Part shown: one piece after another, positions 21,972 to 32,208 of the stretch
Numbering within the stretch: the first letter of the stretch is position 1
Layout of the letters: the number at the start of each line of letters is the position of its first letter
From: Fragilariopsis cylindrus CCMP1102
Lineage: Eukaryota; Bacillariophyta; Bacillariophyceae; Bacillariales; Bacillariaceae
DNA: 64,000 nucleotides
Direction: 5' to 3'
Assembly (NCBI GenBank): GCA_900095095.1
Contig: FMBT01000422.1
Location: forward strand, 1 to 64,000
Program-made: the position numbers and the translations under genes
The notes under the pieces: generated by a model
What the model was told of the DNA's origin: nothing
The model's input: the letters and a program-made list of their open reading frames with translations, nothing else
Database searches by the model: none

Positions 21972-23385
21972 ATGCCGATTCCAACCGACATCGAAGAGAT
22001 ATTAGCCTCTCAAGGATCTGAAGGCCGTAAGTGATAAGTGGTCATCTAAAAGTAGGCGATAGATATCTTCGATTTCATTCATAATTTTTGCGTATTATTG
22101 AAAAACTTTATTTTAATATCGTACACGTGTTGCTTATTTTATTTTATTTTACTGTACTTTTACTTTACTTTACTTGTCACCGTGATTCTATACAAAAATA
22201 TATAAATAAATAAATATAAATAGAACGAGTCAAGGAATACATTGCGTCCTTGCATGCCGAGATTGAAAAACTCGGGGGCGGTGGTGGCGACGACGAAAAG
22301 ACGGACGTCGACGACGAACCAGCAGAGGATGTCGTAGAAGCTGATGATGGATTTACTGTACCACAATATGAATCTGGTGAAGATTATGATAAACAATCAG
22401 AATTAAAAATGACAGCAGCAGATTCAAAAAATGCTGGTAATCTTGAGGAGGCATTAGAATCGTACAATGGTGCTGTACAAGCCGCACCACCATCCGCATT
22501 ATTATTATCAAATCGTGCCATCGTATTAGAAAAACTTGGTCATTACCAGGCAGCCGAACTGGATTGTAAACTTGCCCTTGAACAGAATCCAGATTCTGCA
22601 AAAGCATTAAAGACACGAGGAAAACTTCGATTCGAACACCTTAATGATTGGGAAGGTGCTCTTGGGTAAGATATATATATATATATATATTATTTATATT
22701 TTCCATTGTCTTTGTTTTATGTATCATACTAACCATGTTTTTTCTGATTGGAACAAAACCACTAAAATAACACTAATTCAGGGATTTGGGTAGTGCACAA
22801 TCCATAGATTTTGATCCAGAAATTGCTGATATTTTGAAAGAATTGACAAAGAAACGAATTGAAAAGGAAAAGGAGGAAGCACAAGAACGTATCGAAAAGG
22901 AAAGTAAACTACGAAAGAAGGCGGAAGATATCAAAAAAGCGCGAGAAGAGGCTAGACTGGAAGCGGAAGAAGAGGCTAGAGCAAGTATGAGTGGAGGTAT
23001 GCCAGGTGGTATGCCAGGTGGTATGGGAGGAATGCCAGGTGGCATGGGTGGCGGTATGCCTGGTGGTATGGGAGGAATGCCTGGTATGGCAGAAGCTATG
23101 AAAGATCCAGAAATCCTGGAAGCTATGAAAAATCCAAAGGTGATGGCAGCATTCCAAGAACTCAGTTCAGGTCCTGGTGGTCCTATGGGTCTAATGAGCA
23201 ATCCTGGAAAGCTTCAAGAGATGATGGGTGATCCAGATGTTGGACCGTTCATGAATCTTCTTATGAAGAAAATGATGGGTGGAGGTGGTATACCAGGTAT
23301 GGGAGGTGGAGGCGGTATGCCTGGTGGCGACGCCGACGATGGTGATGACATGCCTGATTTAGATGATATGCCGGACCTAGAATAG
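21972..23385 (+). CDS. ST13: Hsc70-interacting protein (Hip/ST13) orthologue
   Basis: Three exons: 21972-22026, 22224-22665 and 22782-23385, donors GTAAGT and GTAAGA, giving 366 residues, close to the 369 of human Hip. Exon 1 encodes MPIPTDIEEILASQGSEG. An acidic linker leads to the TPR block (residues about 80-165: KNAGNLEEALESYNGAVQ, LLLSNRAIVLEKLGHYQAAE, then a third repeat). A charged helix follows, then a Gly-Gly-Met-Pro region with repeated GGMPGGM, and a C-terminal DP/Sti1-like domain (AMKDPEILEAMKNPKVMAAF). Hip stabilises ADP-bound Hsp70 in the cytosol. The tail ends in an acidic run. Intron 2 starts with a TA microsatellite. Confidence 0.93.
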
Positions 23386-24790
23386 AACTTCATGATTGAG
23401 ACTTTTCTAATTTATCCAGAGATTTGTATTGTTTAAGTTATTCATCCGGAAAAATAATATCAAAATGTACCTAGATGATTGCTACGAGAAGAACACAGAC
23501 ATGAATGCATGTCGAAATAATAGTCAGAGAAATATTAGTTTCATTTTTCTTTCAATTCGTAGTTTTATTTGTTGTACAATGCAAATTATGTTACATAACA
23601 CACTATATTTCTGTGATGTATTGCTACTTTATAGTACAATATTCTCCTCCGTGGATTTTAAGGAAACATAATGATATGTTTCAGAATACCCAACAATGTA
23701 TTGATCATAAATTAAATGCCTTAGTCTTGGTACTTTGGGAAATAATGTCAAGTTACGAAACTTTCTCAGCCAGCATATCTAAAATGCACTAGTATGCATA
23801 TATTGCACTCCTAGCTCTAAAACATCATCATCAAGTGCCTGCCTTTATTTGGGAAACCAAATCTTCAGTCCCAAACAATCCTGGAACGACTGAGATTGCT
23901 TCACTACTATTCAATTGAAAACCTAGCTACCTGGTACCTATCAGCAGTATCTAATCAAAGTAACTCTCGTATCTTATTTTGAAACTGTCTTAAATTTTAT
24001 TAGTATGTGACATATTGATTCGATTCGCGGCTGCCTTCCTCAAATTTTTGGTGAAGTGAGTGAAGTGATGAAGCCACGAGCCACGACTTCCTGAATGAAT
24101 CGAATCTTCTAATCGTGGATGATCGTTTTCATTTTAGCGCGCACAACGGAAAAAATGAAAAATCGCGCGTTTACTGTCACACACACACAATCGAACACAT
24201 GCCCGCAAGTTTAGGAAAAGAGCTCTGTAAGCGTGCAACTAAAAGGGCTTTAATGAGGAACTCTGAAGACCACGTGCTTGATAAGTAGATTCCTATAAGT
24301 ACTCACACTTCACATGCTCTCTTTTCTATCACAACGACAAAAAAATACACAAAACTTACTGTCTATCGGGTACAAGCCGAATTTTAATACTTCAACATAT
24401 TATTATTATGATCATTGTTCTTCAAGTTTTATGTACGACCGACATCTACGTTCTTTAACTTTTAACATTAATCGAAGTCACGTTAAGATTCATATAATAT
24501 CTAAGAATATCTATAATATGTACGACCGACATCAATACTTACTACAGTTCACGTTCTTTAACTCTTAACATTAATCGAAGTCTTAAGATATCTTAAATAA
24601 TTCGTCTCATTGACACGATAAAGAGAGCATATTACATCACGTTTACTATTAGCAGTTTAACAGTGCAAAGGAAAAAGAGAAGAGAAGATATCCATGCGAG
24701 AACATACTTCAGGACACACACACTGGTATACATACCATACATCTCGCAATCGCAATCGATATCACAGTCACAATCACATAATTTTGGAAG
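23386..24790. other. intergenic with imperfect direct repeat
   Basis: About 1.4 kb without a supported gene. It contains the direct repeat at 24430-24582 and a short CA run near 24180. Open frames at 23429-23792 and 24314-24568 look non-coding; the second is made of the repeat. Confidence 0.4.
24430..24582. repeat. imperfect direct repeat, two copies
   Basis: Copy 1 (24430-24480) and copy 2 (24517-24582) share TATGTACGACCGACATC at the left and GTTCTTTAAC, then TTAACATTAATCGAAGTC, at the right. Copy 2 has about 16 extra bases in the middle. They lie about 87 bases apart, start to start, upstream of the transporter gene. Confidence 0.8.
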
Positions 24791-27202
24791 ATGAAGGTGC
24801 CGTATGCTGTCGCAACGAACACGAGGGTCCTTGTCAACGACGATGACGACAACAACAAGAGCAAAATGATGGTAAAGAACCATCATCATCCTTCCTCTTC
24901 ATATGTTGCTTCTTCGTTAGCAGAAGATGAAGAGGTGACAGATACACCCCACTGTTGCGATGACGTATGCGTATCATGTTCGACTTCCGTTTTACAGCAA
25001 TCGTCATCATGCTCGTTACTTAATACGGAATGTCCTCAATCTATACTATCAGTATCTACGTCTACATCCGAATTTGGATTTAGAAAATCACCATCGTCAC
25101 TTCTAATAAAGGATACAGATAAAATTATCTCATCGTCGTCATCGTCTCTGAAAACAGCAAAGATACCATCATCGTTTACGATTCTTCGTTTAAAATACCT
25201 CCTCGTAGTCTTGGTTATCATGCTAGCTGATGGATTGCAAGGTACGTACTAGTATACAGTTATAACGATCGTTTTTCCAATTTTACATCAAAATCGTCCC
25301 ACCGATTATTACCCACTAAAATACGTTTCTCTTTGTTTTGTCCCCCCTTCTCTTATGCTATGATACATACAGGAACACACTTGTACGTCTTGTACGAATC
25401 ATATGGATTCAATGTAGCAAGTTTGTATGCCTTGGGATTTGTCACGGGAGCCGTAACGACACCTATTACTGGTCCACTTATTGATAAATTCGGAAGGAAG
25501 CGTTCCGCTATGCTGTATTGTATCCTTGAAATGGGAATTAATTTACTCGAACAGTATCCGTTTTTATCTGGACTTTTGGTTAGTCGTATGGTTGGAGGAA
25601 TTACTACTAATCTATTATCATCAGTATTTGAAACATGGCTCGATACTGAATTTCGAAATCGGCGTATAAGTAGTAACAGTGCTGCTGCTTCTAGCGCTAC
25701 CACGAACACTACTACTTGTACTACTACTACTACTACCACTATTGATGATGATGATACCACTACTACTACTACTGCGTCTGGATCAGTCACAAGCGAATGG
25801 AGCAAAGGTACTATTTATACCGATGGTAATGATGATGATGCAGAAGAACAAGAACAAGAAGAAGATGATGAAGATACCATCGCTAAAGACGAATATGAGC
25901 TGATCATGAGAGATTCTGTCATCGTTAGTAACCTAGCATCTATCGCATCAGGATATCTTGCCCACTTATTGGCTGAAAAATACGGTCCGGTCGGTCCATT
26001 CCAGGGAGCTGTTACTTGTACGGGAGTTGCATTGGTTGCTGTTTGTTTGTTGTGGACAGAAAATTACGGTGTATCACCAGTATCGTCAGCGTCATCATAT
26101 TATGAAAAGAATGAGGAGGCAGAAGAAGAAGAAGACGACAATGTCAATCGTGAAAACGGCTCCTACGAGCAAAAGGAACCTCTTCCGTCGTCAAAGAGCA
26201 TAAGGGAATACATTGTGGATGCCATGGCAACTTTCCGGTCCGATTCGAAAATTCTAACCATAGGGATCATTCAAGGACTTAGCGCGGGTTCGCTTCAAAT
26301 CTTTATCTTCTTATGGTCTCCTACGCTTCAAAAGTTTGCGTCGTCTGGTGTTGATGGTAGGCAGATCGCACCTTTCCCAATATTTAGTTGGGCGATGGAT
26401 GGATCGGGAGAACCTGCATATGGATTGATATTTGGTGCTTTCATGGCTGCTGGTGTCACTGGAGGTCTATGTGCGCCTTATTTCCGCCAAACGGTGTCCC
26501 TCCTCTTTTCATCACCAAAAAATAAGAACAGACCATCTACATTGCAAACGATCCACGTCGAAGCGGAAGGCATTACCGTTAGGCCAATGATATTGGAGTT
26601 CTTGGTGGGTATAAATTATATTATTGCCGCTATCCTTCTACTTATTCCTTGCATACTCCCAGCGACATCCCCCGAATCCTTTTCGATCGCTCTGGCCTCA
26701 TTCTTGACATACGAATTCCTTGTAGGCGTTACGATGCCAAATGAAGGTGTGATCCGATCAATCTATCTGCCCTCGGATGGCAGAGCTACCATGATGATGG
26801 TGCCTCGAATGGTAGTAAATTTGGCAGTATCACTAGGGGTTCTGTTGACAAAATGCATGGCGTAAGTGTTTTACCCTAGTGAAATATTTTGTTTTAGAAG
26901 ATGATTGTGTTCGAAATGTCGTAGTAGACTATACTGTAATGTCGTCATGATCAACATGCTCACCACCATCATCATCAATTTACCTCTCCCTCTCCCCTTT
27001 TTTCTATCTTAGAACGCAATCAGCGTTTGTAGCAATTGCTCTTCTCATGGGTTGTGCGGGTTGTCTCCAACTATCTTTCATTTCTCGTCGGGAATGGGCA
27101 ATGATCCATCAACATTCAATTCACCATGCTCGCTCACTCTCGATAACAGCATCCAAGCTGGTTTGGCCACTCGAGGAATCTAACAAACTCAAGGACGAAT
27201 AA
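24791..27202 (+). CDS. MFSD5: MFSD5-like molybdate-anion transporter (major facilitator)
   Basis: Three exons: 24791-25241, 25373-26861 and 27013-27202 (donors GTACGT and GTAAGT), 709 residues. The N-terminal 130 residues are Ser/Asp/His-rich and probably cytosolic. The first span leads into ADGLQGTHLYVLYESYGFNV, the hallmark start of MFSD5, then GPLIDKFGRKRSAMLY (MFS motif A) and SRMVGGITTNLLSSVFETWL. A long Thr/Asp/Glu loop and a second acidic loop are inserted between spans. The C-half has IGIIQGLSAGSLQIFIFLWS, YGLIFGAFMAAGVTGG and VPRMVVNLAVSLGVLL. MFSD5/MOT2 proteins are linked to high-affinity molybdate uptake. Much of the extra length over animal MFSD5 is low-complexity sequence. Confidence 0.9.
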
Positions 27203-27835
27203 CTTGAGGAAGAGAGTAAATCAAGGGGAGAGATGAGTATAGTATATACATGCATCTACAATTTTGCTCACTATCTATGGTTTGATATCCAGTATTCTTT
27301 ATCTACGTTTCATGACATGGGGAAAGTTATGTATCCGAGGACTAAATGATATACTCTACATTCTGGCTGATTATATCAAGTTAGTTCAAGAAATAATTTA
27401 ATATACAGAATATACAATTTTCAGTCAAATACATTGTTATAAAAAAGAAACCGATTACTTGCATTACTTATCGATTAGAGCAAACTCAGTATTTTATTTT
27501 AGTAGGTGGTCTTAGAAATCCGGCAGCTTTAACCTGTCTGGTTAGAGAATATCATTTTATCTCCTTATTGCGAGTACATATATTGTTGCTTGAGTGATAC
27601 TAGTTATGCAGAGAGGCCGTACACTTATTACCCATGCCCCGAAACTTCTTCTTAAGCAGATCATGAAACTTTCTTTTATGTGTAACATAATGGACGGAAT
27701 GTCTCTACAATGCACTGCTAGGACTAGAACAAAAAAATGACCACAGTACATTTCTAAATGTAGTATTCTACAACAAGTCGCACTAGATTACGAGTAGGTA
27801 GTATAGATCACAACCATACTATAGTTTAACGAACT
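27203..27835. other. convergent intergenic region
   Basis: About 630 AT-rich bases between the 3' ends of the transporter gene and the glycosyltransferase gene. No gene seen. Confidence 0.4.
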
Positions 27836-29828
27836 TTATATCATCTCATCTGGCATACGCATATCGTCATGAAAGACGTACGTATAATTATAGTTTCCGG
27901 TTCCATCTTTGCAGTGTTGATCTTTGTAAAACTTTGAAGCGGCATTGAGGGCATCAATCATACTACAAACCATAAAGGCATACTCCTTGGCTTGTTTAGG
28001 TTTCCACTCTTTGATTTCGCCGGTGTCAGGTTTAATTGCTGATGTATATTTCATTGCAGCATCATCCGGTGGAGGCATAAGTAGTGGTGCCTTACAAGAA
28101 ATGAAATCTTTTCGCAGTCTATACTTACCAATGAACCATTTTCCAATATAGTACCTTTGACAATAATGTATCACATGGGGATACTCACTTTTTGGGAAAT
28201 TTTTGCAAATATTCTCTTTGGGGACCTTGTCTATCAATGGCCATCCTTTAGAATTGGTCAAAAGAAAATCAAGCAACGGTGAGAAGATTTTTCCTATAGA
28301 AATAAGTTCTCGCAGGAGCTCGCAATACGTAACGCAGATGAATAAAAATAAAGATAATAACGTCAACGGTGAACGGGTAATAGTCGCGACGTACCTTCCC
28401 CACCAGCCCAAGGATCAGACACTGCAAAAGAATGGGCTACGGTATGCCGTAAGCCTAAATGTGCTGCTGCAAGGTTGTAACCAAACATTCTATCGTTTCC
28501 AAAAATAATATGCAAAGAAGATGGTGAGAATCGAACTTTATTTTTAAAATAGAAAGATCACCCTCTAATAACACCCTCAAGTAAAGGTCTAAAGAGATAC
28601 TTACTCTGCTAGTAGATGTGGATATTCATCATGAACTCTCGGTACGATATCTGACCAGGTCGTAACAAGCGACCACATGTCCTTTGCTGTAGCTGCATAC
28701 GCACATAAAGAATATACAAGATCATTTAAAAATTAGAAATATGTTCAGTAAATAGTGAACGAGAATTCAAAAATCGAAGTTTGCGCCAAAAGCAGAACGA
28801 AGTATAATTCTTACCGACATATGGCTAGCAATAAGTACCATCGTTTATAGTAATAAGTTCGATCGTTTGAAAAAGAAAAAAAAATACGACATTAAATTGA
28901 GAAACAACGTCCTTTCGATAAAGGTAGGTATGGATACGCAAGTAATCCATCCTCCTACAATATATATTCCACACGTTTCAACCTGCTATTGTCCTTTTCT
29001 GCTCATGTTACATGTTATATGTTACTTACAGGACCCATAGCCATGTAATAGTCATACGCTTCAGAACGAGACATATTCGAAACTGGAGTGGGAAGTCCAA
29101 CCTTTTTAAACACATATTCAGGATCTACCTTAGTCAACCATTGCAACCCGTATCCGAATTGTTGTGAAAAAGGAGAACCATGTTCAACTTTTAGTTTGAA
29201 TTTTGGTTCCTTTACTTTCCAATGTTCAGAAGAATTTGTAAAGTCATTCGTAAAGGGTCGTAACATGATTTGATCTGGATCCATTAAAATAATAATTGAA
29301 TCGTCATGAAGTTTATGATTGTCTGGATATCCTAATACATTTTCCATCCAATGTCGTGTGCCGAATGGTTTATTGAAATATTTAAATGGCTTTTTGTCCT
29401 TTTTTGGTACTCTTGAAAAGTCAGGTGTCAAATGTAGATGATTTTTGTTATCGGGTCTCATAGATTCGATTTCATCCGAGAAAACCGCTTTTAGTTTCTT
29501 TTCATCATCAGCACTACAACCTGAAGATATTCTTGTCACATGTCCCTCCTGACCTGACTGAAAGACATGGTAAAAAAATACATATGATTGCCAATCTTGA
29601 AAAATGGAACATCCTGTAGAAAATACTGTGTGGTAGGGACTGGAATGGGTCCGAAAAAAATTCTCATCGTTGTCGCTGTTCATATTCCGATCCATTAAGT
29701 TGATGGTAGTATCACCTGTTTTTGTAGAAGATAATTTCTCCACCACCAAAGCCGACGAAGATTTTTTTTCTAGCTGAGCTGCAATACTATGACTTTGTTT
29801 TTGTCGTTCGGGAGACATGTGATGTTCT

Positions 29829-29864
<36 letters not shown>

Positions 29865-30076
29865 GCATCGTCCAATGATATTAATGGCACGACGACGAAT
29901 AACGATATCGAAACGAATATCACAGCCGCAAGAAAAATAATGGATAGGGCTTTGTCTGTTTTCAACCAAGGAATCACTGCAGAAGATGACGTCCTTTTTC
30001 GTTGTTTCTTTTGACCACCACCACCACTACTGGTGACGACACTACCGTTAGCAGTCGCAACAAGGTTGAGAGCCAT
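27836..30076 (-). CDS. HPAT/SERGT-like glycosyltransferase (type II membrane protein)
   Basis: Five exons on the minus strand: 30076-29030, 28824-28815, 28692-28605, 28489-28395 and 28245-27836, total 549 residues. The second exon is only 10 bases; with it the protein reads AMGPPYVATAKDMWSLV, matching the conserved GPP(Y/F) motif of hydroxyproline arabinosyl- and peptidyl-serine galactosyltransferases. A basic N-terminus and one span (ALSIIFLAAVIFVSISLFVV) fit a Golgi type II anchor. Core motifs: HTVFSTGCSIFQDWQSYVFF, HVTRISSGCS, DDSIIILMDPDQIMLRP (the DxD-like site) and LLAEMFGYNLAAAHLGLRHT. The family adds sugars to Hyp or Ser in secreted glycoproteins; which sugar is used here is unknown. 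A Thr run lies after the span. Confidence 0.85.
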
Positions 30077-30479
30077 GACAACAAATAATGTACACAAATA
30101 ATTATTCAGATGACGAAATATATGGATAAAAATGAAACCGCGGCGTATAATCTCTTTCTTTCTCTATCTCAACTGACTCCAAGGCTTCTTAATTTAAGTC
30201 GGGTGATGAGATAATACACTGTGCATGAGACGACGATCGATATTACTAGCTAGTACTGTACTTCATTAGAAATGTTTTTGTAGCTATGATACTTCTGCAT
30301 AACTTAGTAGGCAGTCAAAAGTCAAAAGTCACAATTCGCTCACTTCGCGTTTCACAAACAAATTAATTCATAAATTCGACTCACTCGATCAATTCAGACA
30401 TTTAAAAAAATGCATTCGAAATCCAGCAACAACTATGACATAAATCATATCCTTGACCATGGCGAAAGCAAACTGAACA
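30077..30479. other. divergent intergenic region
   Basis: About 400 bases that should hold the promoters of the glycosyltransferase gene (minus) and the N-acetyltransferase gene (plus). A short tandem duplication of GTCAAAA lies near 30314-30330. Confidence 0.35.
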
Positions 30480-31772
30480 ATGAAAAAACCTCTTTTGGCG
30501 AGCACATTTCTGCTGCTAATAATAGCTATAATTGATACATTCTATTCCAACTTTGTTACCATCACTAGCGCATGGATCATATCGCGGAACAAACCACCGC
30601 AAACGATATTAAGGAGGCAAAGATGCCAACGTCAACGTCAACGTCAATGCCGACACCGTTGTGTGCTGAATACGCATCTTCTACCAAATATCTCTGTTGA
30701 TACGATTGATGGTGAGGATACACGGGAGAACAAAGTACTATCATCATCATCATCACCATCATCACAGACACAAAAACAATATCTGGAAAGGATAGGTTTT
30801 TCTCAAAAAGAGATAGCCGCATTATTGGACGACGATCATTTCTCTCCCAATTTCCAAACGTTACAACGTCTCCTATCGGCACATTTGCTGACTGTTCCAT
30901 TTGAAAATCTGGACCAGCACTATCATCCCGCTCATGGCGTCAATACACCTGAAATTCTTCGTAAAACTGAGGACAACGGTCTTCCTACCCTACATGTAAT
31001 GCGATCAGTGGAAAAGATTGCATACCAACATCGAGGTGGGTTTTGTTTCGAATTGAACTTTTCCTTTTGTTGGTTACTACGAAGTTTAGGATACGAAGCA
31101 CGCTTAGCATTGGTAGATGTTGGATGCAAACAGGAAACACCGGCTCATGTGGTCATCTTAGTTGATGAAATATCCTTACCATCGTCATCTACTACTACTT
31201 CTTCCAGTAATGATGACGATGAGGATGGTGATAATAGTGACGACGATTGTACTACGGCTACCTTGGTTGACGTTGGCTTTGGTTGTCCAGGTGTGTGCGA
31301 CGTTTTACTTCCTTTACAATACAAACACGCAATCACGGATCCGCACGGAGATATCTTTAGATTTGACGTCGATAATATAGGTAGTATCAATCAAGAGAAG
31401 AACAGCAAAACAATAATAGGTAATGATGCTATTGCTACTGACATTGCTAATCCTTTTTCCCGGTATAACACTATACTTTATCGTACACGCATCGATACGG
31501 GTATGGAAGAACCTATGTACAGATTTCATTCCAATGACAAATTGGATTATGACAATGAAGAATTTGCCGCGGGTCTACACAGAGTTCTTAATATTAGTCC
31601 AACATTCACAGGGAAATGATTATGTGTTGTCAGTACCGACAAGGGACATATTACACTTGGTAAGGATTATATTAAATGGGTCGAGCAATGGAAAACGGCG
31701 AAGCAAATCGATCTACCAACCGAGACGGATTGGCGAACCGCACTTCTAAATTACTTTAAAATAGAGTTATAA
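30480..31772 (+). CDS. arylamine N-acetyltransferase with an in-frame TGA near the C-terminus
   Basis: The frame runs 379 residues to a TGA at 31617-31619. Beyond it the same frame continues for 50 more residues to TAA at 31770-31772 with protein-like sequence (LCVVSTDKGHITLGKDY, then WRTALLNYFKIEL) that fits the usual NAT C-terminal strand and helix. The catalytic triad is intact: RGGFCFELN (Cys), PAHVVILVDE (His) and LVDVGFG (Asp). The N-terminus has a signal-peptide-like segment ending TSAWII, a possible plastid-import motif, then an Arg/Gln-rich run. NATs transfer acetyl groups from acetyl-CoA to aromatic amines. A Ser/Asp insert interrupts the domain between His and Asp. CGA (Arg) to TGA is the simplest origin of the stop. 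Confidence 0.85.
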
Positions 31773-32208
31773 TAATTCAAAGAAGAATGTTAAAAGAAAT
31801 GATAACATTTATCTTTCTTTCGTCTCATTTGTATGATTCTTCCAGTTAAACTCGAAAAGATACAGACTCGGGAGCCTACACTAGTCTAAATACTGATTAG
31901 ATATAGACGATGAAATTGATTCTAAGTTTGAGCTGGTTTTTAAAATCTTTCTGTCCGTGACTGGGGATATCCAGTCCCGCGGTATACACTACCTTCATTC
32001 ACTTCGATGCATGATGTGAGGAATCCTCATTCATCATTGTCAACTTTTGTTACAACACATGCAACGCTTCACAATCTTGTATTGTTGTATTTATCTCACG
32101 GTGGAAGAGATCATCAGTGAAGATCAATAGAGCGGTTTCATTTTTGTTAAAGCAACATACTTCAATTGTTAATAACGCCTATCGCATCAACCTGACAGTC
32201 CAGAAATC
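31773..32208. other. intergenic
   Basis: About 435 bases between genes on the same strand. A short inverted repeat (ACTGG and CCAGT around a 6-base centre) lies near 31959-31974. No gene seen. Confidence 0.35.

Noticed and set aside
23429-23792. Two overlapping plus-strand frames after the Hip gene
   Set aside because: They are in different phases over the same AT-rich DNA and lack any protein-like pattern.
31617-31619. TGA read as selenocysteine in the N-acetyltransferase
   Set aside because: Selenocysteine is not known in this family, the catalytic Cys lies elsewhere, and a CGA to TGA change explains the codon more simply.
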